Positions 34,459 through 42,390 of a DNA stretch of 64,000 bases are shown one piece after another. The translations under genes and the position numbers were made by a program. The notes under the pieces were generated by a model. That model made no database searches and was not told where the DNA came from. It was given only the letters and a program-made list of their open reading frames with translations. The DNA is from an uncultured Aquimarina sp. (lineage in GTDB: Bacteria; Bacteroidota; Bacteroidia; Flavobacteriales; Flavobacteriaceae): assembly GCF_947492965.1 (NCBI RefSeq), contig NZ_CANLOZ010000006.1, positions 124,001 through 188,000 on the forward strand. Reading direction: 5' to 3'. Positions within the stretch are counted from its first letter, which is position 1, and every line of letters begins with the position of its first letter.

Positions 34459-35403
34459 TTATTCTTCTGTGTTTTTTCTACCAATACCTTTTTTGGCATT
34501 TTGGCGTTTCATTTCTTCTCCTATTTGGTTGGATGCTGTAAAGGATGCAATCATATTGTTTAGCATATCACTTCCTGCCTGAGGAGAGTTTGGTAGTAAA
34601 ATTAAATTACTGTTGGTTTCTTCACCTATAGATTGTAAAGTATCATAGTGTTGGGTAACCACAATTAAAGCAGAGGCTTCTTGAGAATTGATACCTACGT
34701 TATTTAAAACATCCACACTTTCTTCTAGACCTCTAGCAATTTCTCTTCGTTGATCTGCAATACCTTGACCTTGTAATCTCTTACTCTCTGCCTCAGCTCG
34801 AGCTTTTGCTACAATCTTAATACGTTCGGCTTCAGCCTCATACTCGGCTGCAACTTTTTCTCTTTCTGCAGCGTTAATTCTATTCATTGCTTCTTTTACT
34901 TGAAGATCTGGATCGATATCAGTAACAAGAGTTTTTATGATATCATAACCATAATTAACCATCGCTTCATTTAATTCTTGTTTTACAGCGATAGCAATAT
35001 CGTCTTTTCTTTCAAAAACATCATCAAGTTTCATCTTTGGCACTTCTGCACGTACTACATCAAATACATAAGATGTAATTTGATCATGTGGATTTTCTAG
35101 TTTATAGAAAGCGTCATAAACCTTATCCTTTATAACTTGGAATTGTACTGATATTTTTAGACGCACAAATACGTCGTCCTTTGTTTTTGTTTCAACAATA
35201 ACGTCTAATTGCTGTATTCTTAGATTAATACGACCGGCAATTCGATCAAAGATTGGAATTTTAAAATGTAATCCGGAGTTACGAATACTTAAAAATTTTC
35301 CAAATCTTTCAACAACAGCTGCTGTCTGTTGTTTTACTGTAAATATCCCGGATACCAGTATAAGAAATCCTAGGATAATTATTGGTATAAAATATAGTGT
35401 CAT
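34459..35403 (-). CDS. SPFH/Band 7 (stomatin-like) membrane protein
   Basis: A 314-residue stomatin/prohibitin-type protein. One N-terminal membrane segment (MTLYFIPIIILGFLILVSGIFTV) is followed by the SPFH domain (KQQTAAVVERFGKFLSIRNSGLHFKIPIFDRIAGRINLRIQQLDV). A long Ala/Glu-rich coiled coil follows (INAAEREKVAAEYEAEAERIKIVAKARAEAESKRLQGQGIADQRREIARGL). It forms large membrane-associated oligomers, organising membrane microdomains or proteases. The gene for a 59-residue DUF4177-like protein lies 64 bases upstream on the same strand. Confidence 0.92.
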   Translation of the reverse strand: MTLYFIPIIILGFLILVSGIFTVKQQTAAVVERFGKFLSIRNSGLHFKIPIFDRIAGRINLRIQQLDVIVETKTKDDVFVRLKISVQFQVIKDKVYDAFYKLENPHDQITSYVFDVVRAEVPKMKLDDVFERKDDIAIAVKQELNEAMVNYGYDIIKTLVTDIDPDLQVKEAMNRINAAEREKVAAEYEAEAERIKIVAKARAEAESKRLQGQGIADQRREIARGLEESVDVLNNVGINSQEASALIVVTQHYDTLQSIGEETNSNLILLPNSPQAGSDMLNNMIASFTASNQIGEEMKRQNAKKGIGRKNTEE

Positions 35404-35467
35404 TGGTTTTGATATTAAATGTTATTAGATACTTTGAATTTACTAATTAATTGTAAATAGATAAATT

Positions 35468-35647
35468 TTATTTCGCAATAGTAATCATGGCGGTGGACAT
35501 TCCAGAGCTGCTAGAGGTACCGAATGCTACAGAAATTATTTCCCATCCATCTTTGGACGCTTTATTAAGAGTATCTTCAACCTGTTTGCGAAGTTTTTCA
35601 GTAGACCAAAGATTTGATATTTTAAGTACTTTATATTGTTTTTCCAT
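35468..35647 (-). CDS. Small DUF4177-like protein
   Basis: A 59-residue frame beginning MEKQYKVLKISNLWSTEKLRKQVEDTLNKASKDGWEIISV. The helix plus GWEIISV strand pattern is that of DUF4177-type small proteins. ATG 35647 is chosen over the TTG at 35656. It precedes the SPFH gene and may share its transcript. Role unknown. Confidence 0.6.
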   Translation of the reverse strand: MEKQYKVLKISNLWSTEKLRKQVEDTLNKASKDGWEIISVAFGTSSSSGMSTAMITIAK

Positions 35648-35717
35648 AGATGACAAAGTTTAAGATCATTACTTTATCTGTATGATTTTAGTCATAAACG
35701 TTACAGAATAAAACAAA

Positions 35718-35745
35718 ATAGCCTGTTAATTGTGTAACAGGCTAT
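35718..35745 (-). terminator. Hairpin between gltX and the DUF4177-like gene
   Basis: TAGCCTGTTA/TAACAGGCTA with a 6-base loop, followed on the minus strand by TTTTGTTTT. It lies 26 bases beyond the gltX stop. Confidence 0.75.
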
Positions 35746-35770
35746 AGTAAGATAATGCGTAAAATAGATG

Positions 35771-37282
35771 TTATATTTTTTCTATTGTAGATTCAATTCT
35801 TTTAATCGTTTCTTCTTTTGAAATGATGGACATGATCTCAAATAGGTCTGGACCTTGTAGAGATCCAACTAATGATATTCGAAGAGGCATCATAATTTTA
35901 CCAAAACCAATTTCTTTTGATTTGATCCAACTTTTAACGATGTTGGAAACATTTTCTGATGAAAAATCATCAATATCAGTTAGTATCCTTGTTAGTTCAT
36001 GCATGAGAGATGCTGTGTCTTCTTTCCACGCTTTTTTAATTGCTTTTTCATCATATTCAGAAGGAGCAATAAATAGGAAAGAGCTAAGATCCCAAAGGTC
36101 ATTTGTAAAAACGGCTCTTTCTTTAATAAGACCAACAATTTTGTTTAAATCAAAGGAAGAAGATATGTTCTTATTTTGTAGAATATTTTTTAATTGTTCC
36201 ACGTGTAGAGAGTCGTCTGTATTTTGAAAATGTTGTTGTTGAAACCATTTTGTTTTTTCAGGATCAAATTTGGCTCCCGCTTTATTCACTCGTCCAAGGT
36301 CAAATGATTGAATAAGTTCCGTTAAGGAAAAGATTTCTTGTTCTGTTCCTGGATTCCATCCTAAGAACGCTAGCATGTTAATAACAGCTTCTGGTAGATA
36401 ACCATCTTCTCTATAACCAGAGGCGATTTCTTTCGTTTTTGGATCTATCCATTGTAGGGGAAATACAGGAAAACCTCCTTTGATACCATCGCGTTTTCCT
36501 AACTTACCTTTTCCAGTAGGCTTCAGGATAAGTGGTAGGTGAGAAAAACTTGGAGTTTCCCATCCTAATGATCTATATAATAGCACATGTAATGGTAGAG
36601 AAGGTAACCACTCTTCACCGCGAATTACATGAGTAATTTCCATAAGATGATCATCCACAATATTAGCTAGGTGATATGTTGGCATACCATCACTTTTAAA
36701 AAGGATTTTATCATCAAGTACATTAGTTTCGATAGTTATAGTACCGCGTACTTCGTCAATAAGTTGAAGAGTTTCGTCGACAGGACATTTAAAACGAATA
36801 ACATAAGGTTCGCCAGAATTAATTTTTTGCGATATTTCATTCTCCGATAAGGACAGTGAGTTATTCAGTTTTTCTCTATTATGCCAGTTGTAAACGAATG
36901 TTTTTCCGTTTTCTTCATGTTGTTTACGATGTAGATCTAATTCTTCTGAAGTATCAAAAGCATAATAGGCATGACCATTTTGGATAAGTTGGTCAGCATA
37001 TTGTTTGTATAAATGTTTTCGTTCACTTTGTCGGTAAGGGCCGTAATTGCCTTCTTTTCCTGGACCTTCATCAAAAGGAATATTGCACCAGTTTAATGCG
37101 ACGATTACATAATCTTCAGCTCCAGGAACGTAACGGTTTTGATCTGTATCTTCTATACGAAGAACAAAAGTTCCTTGATGTTTTTTAGTAAATAAGTAAT
37201 TAAATAAAGCTGTTCTTACACCACCAATATGTAGCGGACCGGTAGGACTTGGAGCAAATCGTACACGTGGTTTGTTTGTCAT
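35771..37282 (-). CDS. gltX: Glutamate--tRNA ligase
   Basis: A 503-residue class I GluRS. The HIGH motif is FAPSPTGPLHIGGVRTALFNYLF near the N-terminus, and the KMSKS equivalent is LGKRDG (KGKLGKRDGIKG). The helical anticodon-binding C-terminal domain (FDLGRVNKAGAKFDPEKTKWFQQQHF onward) is present. It charges tRNA-Glu; because a GlnRS is also encoded here, it is probably discriminating. A degenerate parS-like half-site lies inside the gene at 36195. Confidence 0.96.
   Translation of the reverse strand: MTNKPRVRFAPSPTGPLHIGGVRTALFNYLFTKKHQGTFVLRIEDTDQNRYVPGAEDYVIVALNWCNIPFDEGPGKEGNYGPYRQSERKHLYKQYADQLIQNGHAYYAFDTSEELDLHRKQHEENGKTFVYNWHNREKLNNSLSLSENEISQKINSGEPYVIRFKCPVDETLQLIDEVRGTITIETNVLDDKILFKSDGMPTYHLANIVDDHLMEITHVIRGEEWLPSLPLHVLLYRSLGWETPSFSHLPLILKPTGKGKLGKRDGIKGGFPVFPLQWIDPKTKEIASGYREDGYLPEAVINMLAFLGWNPGTEQEIFSLTELIQSFDLGRVNKAGAKFDPEKTKWFQQQHFQNTDDSLHVEQLKNILQNKNISSSFDLNKIVGLIKERAVFTNDLWDLSSFLFIAPSEYDEKAIKKAWKEDTASLMHELTRILTDIDDFSSENVSNIVKSWIKSKEIGFGKIMMPLRISLVGSLQGPDLFEIMSIISKEETIKRIESTIEKI
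36195..36210. other. Degenerate parS-like half-site in gltX
   Basis: TGTTCCACGTG matches the first 11 bases of the parS-like palindrome found around mnmG, but the right arm is broken (four mismatches). Probably at most a weak site. Confidence 0.2.
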
Positions 37283-37321
37283 AGTTAAATGTTTTAAACC
37301 GTAAGGTTATAAAAGAAATGA

Positions 37322-37329
37322 CAAAGATA
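37322..37329 (-). promoter_or_regulatory. -7 element of gltX
   Basis: Minus-strand TATCTTTG, exact TAnnTTTG, 40 bases before the start. No TTG at -33. Confidence 0.4.
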
Positions 37330-37380
37330 CGATCTTATAAAAGTGTAAAAAAAGGATTTAAAGTAATTAATTATGTAATG

Positions 37381-38421
37381 TTACATAGGTTTCATTTCAC
37401 GTGGAACACGTTTATTCATTAACATAAACCATAATGGTGGAAATAAAGAAAGTACCATGGAGGTAGGGTAGCCAAAGGGTAGTTGAGGGCTTTGGTCATG
37501 GTGATCAAGAATTTGATATTTTTTAGAGGCTCTATAATGATGATCGCTATGGCGAGTAAGTTCAAAAAGAAGAATACGGCCTAGTAGATGATTGGAGTTC
37601 CAGGAATGTATTTCGCGAACTCTTTCGTAACGTCCGGAGTTATTTTTCTTACGAACAAGACCATAATGTTCTATGTAATTGATAGTTTCTAGAAGTAAAA
37701 AGCCAACAGTACCACATGATATAGCAACCCATAGTCCTGTTAAACCGAATAAAGAATAGGTTATGCCTAGATAGCATGTTGTGATAATCATATACCAAAA
37801 CATATCGTTTTTGAAGGAAAAAAATGAACGATTCTCTTTTTTAAGAAGTGTTTTTTGAATTTTCCAAGCACTTATATATTGTCCAATTACAGATGTGATC
37901 CAAAAAATGTATACAGGTTGGTTATAACGAGCTGTAGCAGGGTCATCTTTAGTAGCAGCTTTAAGATGATGTCCAAAATTGTGTTCTATATAAAAGTGCA
38001 TGTATAATGAAGGAAGTAGAAGAGCTTTAGCGATAAATCTTTCGTTAGAAAATCTATGCCCTAATTCATGACCGACGTTTATTCCATTGGCACCAAGAAC
38101 TATTCCGGTCGATATAATAATTCCTACTATTTCAAAGGTTTTTAAATCATTGGAGGAAATGGTATAAAGAGCATAAAATAGTATTAAATAAATCAAAGGG
38201 AGATTTATATATAAAAGCCAATCGAATAGTTTTTTCTTGGATATAGTTAATCGGGTATCAGGGTCTAAATTTTCTTCAGACGAAGGAGTAAAAAGTTCAA
38301 TTATTGGTATAATACCAAAAACATAGATTGGGGTTAGGTAGGTATAAATATCCATTAGATAGATACTTAAAACTGCAACTAAAGGTATGCTATATGCAGA
38401 TATGTATTTAAGATCTTTCAT
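37381..38421 (-). CDS. AlkB-type membrane fatty-alkane hydroxylase (alkane 1-monooxygenase family)
   Basis: A 346-residue integral membrane di-iron enzyme. The histidine motifs are HELGHRF (about residue 119), EHNFGHHLKAA and RHSDHHYRA, with NYIEHYGL between them, matching the alkane hydroxylase/xylene monooxygenase type. Six hydrophobic segments are visible. Such enzymes hydroxylate terminal C-H bonds of alkanes or related lipids using rubredoxin electrons; no rubredoxin or ferredoxin reductase is encoded nearby, so the electron donor is elsewhere. Divergent from the DUF4175 gene. Confidence 0.88.
   Translation of the reverse strand: MKDLKYISAYSIPLVAVLSIYLMDIYTYLTPIYVFGIIPIIELFTPSSEENLDPDTRLTISKKKLFDWLLYINLPLIYLILFYALYTISSNDLKTFEIVGIIISTGIVLGANGINVGHELGHRFSNERFIAKALLLPSLYMHFYIEHNFGHHLKAATKDDPATARYNQPVYIFWITSVIGQYISAWKIQKTLLKKENRSFFSFKNDMFWYMIITTCYLGITYSLFGLTGLWVAISCGTVGFLLLETINYIEHYGLVRKKNNSGRYERVREIHSWNSNHLLGRILLFELTRHSDHHYRASKKYQILDHHDQSPQLPFGYPTSMVLSLFPPLWFMLMNKRVPREMKPM
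37393..37408. other. Degenerate parS-like site at the 3' end of the AlkB gene
   Basis: CATTTCACGTGGAACA differs from TGTTCCACGTGGAACA at three positions. It lies 12 bases inside the end of the gene. Possibly a weak ParB-binding site. Confidence 0.3.
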
Positions 38422-38462
38422 AACAAGTTATAATCTAGGGTTTTGAATTATAATAAATATAA

Positions 38463-38470
38463 CAAATCTA
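38463..38470 (-). promoter_or_regulatory. -7 element of the AlkB gene
   Basis: Minus-strand TAGATTTG, exact TAnnTTTG, 42 bases before the start. No TTG at -33. Confidence 0.4.
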
Positions 38471-38522
38471 TAAGAAATAAAGTTGTAGTTTTATAAATTA
38501 CTGAAAAAGAAAAGGTGAAGTT

Positions 38523-41500
38523 ATGAGCAGTTTTGAGTTAATCAAGAATAAACTAGAAAGTTTTATAAGGAAATATTATACAAATGAATTGATTAAAGGC
38601 GTAATTCTTTTTGCCGCTATTGGGTTGTTGTATTTTTTGATTACACTGTTAATAGAATATGTTTTTTGGTTAAGTAAACTATGGAGGACTATATTATTTT
38701 GGATGTTTGTTATTGTAGAGTTAAGTCTGTTTTCGAAGTTCATAGTGATTCCTTTGTTTAAATTATTCAAGCTTGCGAGGGGTATAGATTATGAAAGTGC
38801 TTCGAAAATTATAGGAGATCATTTTCCAAAAGTAAATGATAAATTGTTAAACCTGTTACAGTTAAGCGAAAATAATTCCTCATCTTCATTATTGTTAGCG
38901 AGTATAGAACAAAAATCCCAAGAGTTAAGTCCTGTACCGTTTAAAACGGCAATAGACTTTAAGAAAAATGTGAAATATCTTAAGTATATCATTATTCCGG
39001 TTTCCGTTTTTTTACTAGTAAGTTTATTTAATGAAAGAAACTGGTATTCAGAAAGTTATAATAGAGTTATTAACTATGGAACGGCATATGAACCGCCGGC
39101 ACCATTTCAATTTTTTGTGGTAAATGATAATTTAAATGCATTGGAGAATGAAGATTTTGTTGTAAAAGTACGCACCAGTGGTGATGTGATTCCCGAGAGT
39201 GTGAGTATCAATTATGAGGGAGAAACTTATTTCATGAAAAGTAAGAAGGTGGGGGAGTTCGAATATACTTTTATACAGCCAAAGAAGTCAATGAGTTTTA
39301 GGTTATCATCGAGTGATGTGTTTTCTAAGGATTATGAATTAAAAGTTGTTCCAGTGCCAACATTGTTGGATTTTAAAATGAATCTTGATTATCCAGAGTA
39401 TACACAAAAGAAGGATGAAAGTGTTAATAGTTCGGGAAATGCAATAGTTCCGGAAGGAACAAAGGTGTCTTGGTCAGTGAATACAAGAAATACGGAATAC
39501 GTTAGTATGATTTCGAAAGATTCGGTAATAGCGTTTATGAAGGATAAATCTACTTTTAAATATGGAAATAGGTTATATGGAAATTGGGATTATCAGATAA
39601 CATCATCGAATAAGAATATTAAGGATTATGACAATTTATCTTTTAGCATAAATGTTATTAAGGATCAGTATCCAGAAATTAATTTAACTTCAGAGAAGGA
39701 TAGTATAGATAATAGTACACTTTATTTTTTTGGAAGAGTAAGTGATGATTATGGTTTAAGAGGTCTGAATTTGGTGTATTATAATAGCGATAAAGATGAT
39801 GTAAAAATAAAGAAAAAGATTGGTATTAATTCTTCTGTTTTTGACGAATTTATCTATGTTTTTCCAGGTGATATTGATTTGGATAATGGGATTAATTATG
39901 ATTTTTATTTCGAGGTATATGATAACGATGGAGTGAATGGAAGTAAATCAACAAAAAGCCAAGTTTTTAGTTTCAGAAAATTGACAAATTTAGAGGAACA
40001 TAGGAAAAGGTTAAATGAACAAAACGAGGCGATTTCAGGTTTGAATAAATCATTGAAAAAATTCGAGGAACAGGAAAGTGATCTGAAGGAACTTAGTAAG
40101 ATTCAAAAGGAAAAAAAACAATTAGATTTTAACGATAAAAAGAAATTAGAGGACTATCTAAAACGACAAAAGGAACAGGAAAAGATGATGCAGAATTTCT
40201 CTAAAAAGCTAAAAGATAATCTTGAGCAATTGGATGATAAGAAAGAGGAGGAACCTTTTAAAGATGCATTAAAAGAAATGATGGAGCGTAATGAGGAAAA
40301 GCTAAAGAAAAATGAAAAGTTATTAGAAGAGATAAATAAGTTATCAGAGAAGATCCAGAAGGAGGAATTAACAGAAAAGTTGGAGGAGCTTGCGAAAGAA
40401 AATAAGAATTTGAAGAAGAATTTAGAACAGCTTTTGGAGCTTACTAAAAGATATTACGTTATTCAGAAACATGAGAAATTAGCAGAGGAGTTGAGTCAGC
40501 TTGCTAAAGAACAGGAAGAGTTGTCTGAAAAGGAAGAAGAAAACACCAAGCAGGAGCAGGATAAATTAAATGAAAAGTTCGAGAAGTTTCAGGAGGAAAT
40601 GAAGGAGTTAAGAAAGGATAATGAAAAACTAAAGAAGCCTATGAACTTGGATCAGGAGCAAAAAGATGAGGATGGGATTAAAGAGGAACAAGAGAAAGCG
40701 AGCGATAACCTAGATAAAAACAACAAATCTGATGCTAAGAAAAATCAGAAAAGTGCAGCTCAGAAAATGAAACAAATGAGTAGTGGAATGCAGATGCAGA
40801 TGCAAATGGCTGGTGGAGAACAGCAACAGGAAGACATGGAAATGTTGAGGCAGATTCTAGATAATCTGGTAGATTTTTCAATGGAACAAGAAGGGCTAAT
40901 GAAAGGTTTCAAAGGAATAAATAATAATAATCCAACTTATTCATCAAAACTAAAAAAGCAAAGTGTATTAAGAGAAAATTTTATTCATATAGATGATAGT
41001 TTATATGCATTAGCGTTACGTCAACCTAAGATATCTGATGAAGTGACTAGTAAATTAACGGATATAGAGTTTAATATTGATAAATCATTAGAGCGCTTAT
41101 CTGAGAATCAAGTAATACAAGGAACCGCTAATCAACAATATGCAGTAACGGGTTCTAATGACTTAGCGTATTTTTTAAGTAAGGCATTGGACCAAATGCA
41201 AAACAGCATGTCTGCTGCAGGTAAGGGGAATAGTGGAAAATCAAGAGGTTTTCAGTTACCGGATATTATAAAGAAACAAGGAGAATTAAATGAGCAAATG
41301 AAAGATGGAACTGAGAAGGGTGAGAAGCAAGGTAAAAAGGAAGGGCAACAACAGGGTCAGTCTAACCAGGGCGGTTCCGGAGAAAACGGAGAAAAAGGAA
41401 AAGGAGAAAGCGGGAAGAAAAAAGGACAAAGTAAAGATGGTAAAAATGGTAACGGAAAGGCCGATAGTGAACAAGAAAATAATGATGGAGAGCTATATGA

Positions 41501-41894
41501 GATATATAAGCAGCAACAGCAATTAAGGATTGCGTTACAAGATAAACTTAAAAAAGAAGGAATAGGAGGGAGTAAAGGTAGTGCGTTGTTAAAGAAAATG
41601 GAGCAAGTGGAAAATGAGTTATTAGAAAAAGGATTTAATAATAACACGCTTAGTAAGATGTTGAATCTAAAACATGAGTTATTAAAACTAGAAGACGCCA
41701 CATTAGAACAGGGTGAAGAGAACAGAAGAGAAAGTAAAACAAATCAAACATTGTTTAAAAACGACACAAATAGTCAACTTCAAAAGGCGCAACAATATTT
41801 TAATACTACTGAGATATTAAACAGACAAGTATTACCTTTGCGGCAAAATCACAAAAGAAAGGTTCAAGAATATTTTAAAAAGGAAAATGATTAA
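38523..41894 (+). CDS. DUF4175 family large membrane/coiled-coil protein
   Basis: A 1,123-residue protein of the DUF4175 type. Two membrane helices near the N-terminus (GVILFAAIGLLYFLITLLIEYVF; TILFWMFVIVELSLFSKFIVI) and a third near residue 155 (YIIIPVSVFLLVSLF) precede Ig-like beta domains (PTLLDFKMNLDYPEYTQKK...; FFGRVSDDYGLRGLNLVYY). Then a coiled coil of about 270 residues rich in K and E (EEHRKRLNEQNEAI ... EKLKKPMNL), a Q/M-rich patch, a Gly/Lys/Glu-rich linker and a helical tail. The function is unknown. It overlaps ybeY by 8 bases, so the two are translationally coupled. Confidence 0.88.
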   Translation: MSSFELIKNKLESFIRKYYTNELIKGVILFAAIGLLYFLITLLIEYVFWLSKLWRTILFWMFVIVELSLFSKFIVIPLFKLFKLARGIDYESASKIIGDHFPKVNDKLLNLLQLSENNSSSSLLLASIEQKSQELSPVPFKTAIDFKKNVKYLKYIIIPVSVFLLVSLFNERNWYSESYNRVINYGTAYEPPAPFQFFVVNDNLNALENEDFVVKVRTSGDVIPESVSINYEGETYFMKSKKVGEFEYTFIQPKKSMSFRLSSSDVFSKDYELKVVPVPTLLDFKMNLDYPEYTQKKDESVNSSGNAIVPEGTKVSWSVNTRNTEYVSMISKDSVIAFMKDKSTFKYGNRLYGNWDYQITSSNKNIKDYDNLSFSINVIKDQYPEINLTSEKDSIDNSTLYFFGRVSDDYGLRGLNLVYYNSDKDDVKIKKKIGINSSVFDEFIYVFPGDIDLDNGINYDFYFEVYDNDGVNGSKSTKSQVFSFRKLTNLEEHRKRLNEQNEAISGLNKSLKKFEEQESDLKELSKIQKEKKQLDFNDKKKLEDYLKRQKEQEKMMQNFSKKLKDNLEQLDDKKEEEPFKDALKEMMERNEEKLKKNEKLLEEINKLSEKIQKEELTEKLEELAKENKNLKKNLEQLLELTKRYYVIQKHEKLAEELSQLAKEQEELSEKEEENTKQEQDKLNEKFEKFQEEMKELRKDNEKLKKPMNLDQEQKDEDGIKEEQEKASDNLDKNNKSDAKKNQKSAAQKMKQMSSGMQMQMQMAGGEQQQEDMEMLRQILDNLVDFSMEQEGLMKGFKGINNNNPTYSSKLKKQSVLRENFIHIDDSLYALALRQPKISDEVTSKLTDIEFNIDKSLERLSENQVIQGTANQQYAVTGSNDLAYFLSKALDQMQNSMSAAGKGNSGKSRGFQLPDIIKKQGELNEQMKDGTEKGEKQGKKEGQQQGQSNQGGSGENGEKGKGESGKKKGQSKDGKNGNGKADSEQENNDGELYEIYKQQQQLRIALQDKLKKEGIGGSKGSALLKKMEQVENELLEKGFNNNTLSKMLNLKHELLKLEDATLEQGEENRRESKTNQTLFKNDTNSQLQKAQQYFNTTEILNRQVLPLRQNHKRKVQEYFKKEND

Positions 41895-42309
41895 TTTTTT
41901 TTATGAATCGGTGGCTACGAATATTAATGAGTTGTCCACTGTAAGTTGGTTGAACAAGGTGGCTGTTTCCGAGAAGAAGTCAATTGGTGAGATTAGTTTA
42001 ATATTGTGTTTAGATGATTATTTATTGGACATTAATCAGAAATATTTAAACCACGACACCTATACAGATATAATTAGTTTTGATAATACGATGGGAAATA
42101 AACTGGCTGGTGATATTTTTATATCTGTAGATCGTGTAAAGGAGAATGCTGAGATATACGAAGTGGATTTTGAGGAAGAATTAAGGCGGGTTATGGTTCA
42201 TGGACTGTTGCATTTTTGTGGTTACAAAGACAAAACAGAAGAAGATAAATCTGTTATGAGACAAAAAGAAAATGAAAAACTAAAGATGTTCCACGTGGAA
42301 CATCTTTAG
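41887..42309 (+). CDS. ybeY: Endoribonuclease YbeY (16S rRNA maturation)
   Basis: A 140-residue YbeY. The metal motif reads HGLLHFCGYKDKTEED. The first two histidines of H(G)xLHxxGYxH are present but the third is replaced by Asp, which I recall as usual in Bacteroidota members. Upstream, LILCLDDYLLDINQKYLNHDTYTDIISF is diagnostic. YbeY takes part in rRNA processing and ribosome quality control. The last residues (MFHVEHL) are encoded by a 30-bp palindrome containing a parS-like site that ends at the stop codon. Confidence 0.93.
   Translation: MINFFYESVATNINELSTVSWLNKVAVSEKKSIGEISLILCLDDYLLDINQKYLNHDTYTDIISFDNTMGNKLAGDIFISVDRVKENAEIYEVDFEEELRRVMVHGLLHFCGYKDKTEEDKSVMRQKENEKLKMFHVEHL
42280..42309. 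other. parS: parS-like site 1, inside a 30-bp perfect palindrome
   Basis: TGTTCCACGTGGAACA at 42287-42302, extended by CTAAAGA...TCTTTAG to a perfect 30-base palindrome. It overlaps the 3' end of ybeY through the stop codon and is followed by a T-rich stretch, so it may also work as a terminator. Confidence 0.8.
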
Positions 42310-42324
42310 TTTGTTTTTATAGTT

Positions 42325-42340
42325 TGTTCCACGTGGAACA
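42325..42340. other. parS: parS-like site 2
   Basis: TGTTCCACGTGGAACA, perfect 16-base palindrome, 38 bases after the first. It matches the ParB-binding consensus TGTTNCACGTGNAACA. Confidence 0.8.
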
Positions 42341-42360
42341 AATTTTTTATATAATTTAAA

Positions 42361-42376
42361 TGTTCCACGTGGAACA
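42361..42376. other. parS: parS-like site 3
   Basis: TGTTCCACGTGGAACA, 36 bases after the second and 15 bases before the mnmG start codon. Bound protein here could affect mnmG transcription. Confidence 0.8.
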
Positions 42377-42390
42377 AATGTAGATCAGGT

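Noticed and set aside
42280-42376. CRISPR-like or IS terminal repeats
   Set aside because: The three repeats are palindromic 16-mers with unequal unrelated spacers and no transposase or cas genes; parS fits better.
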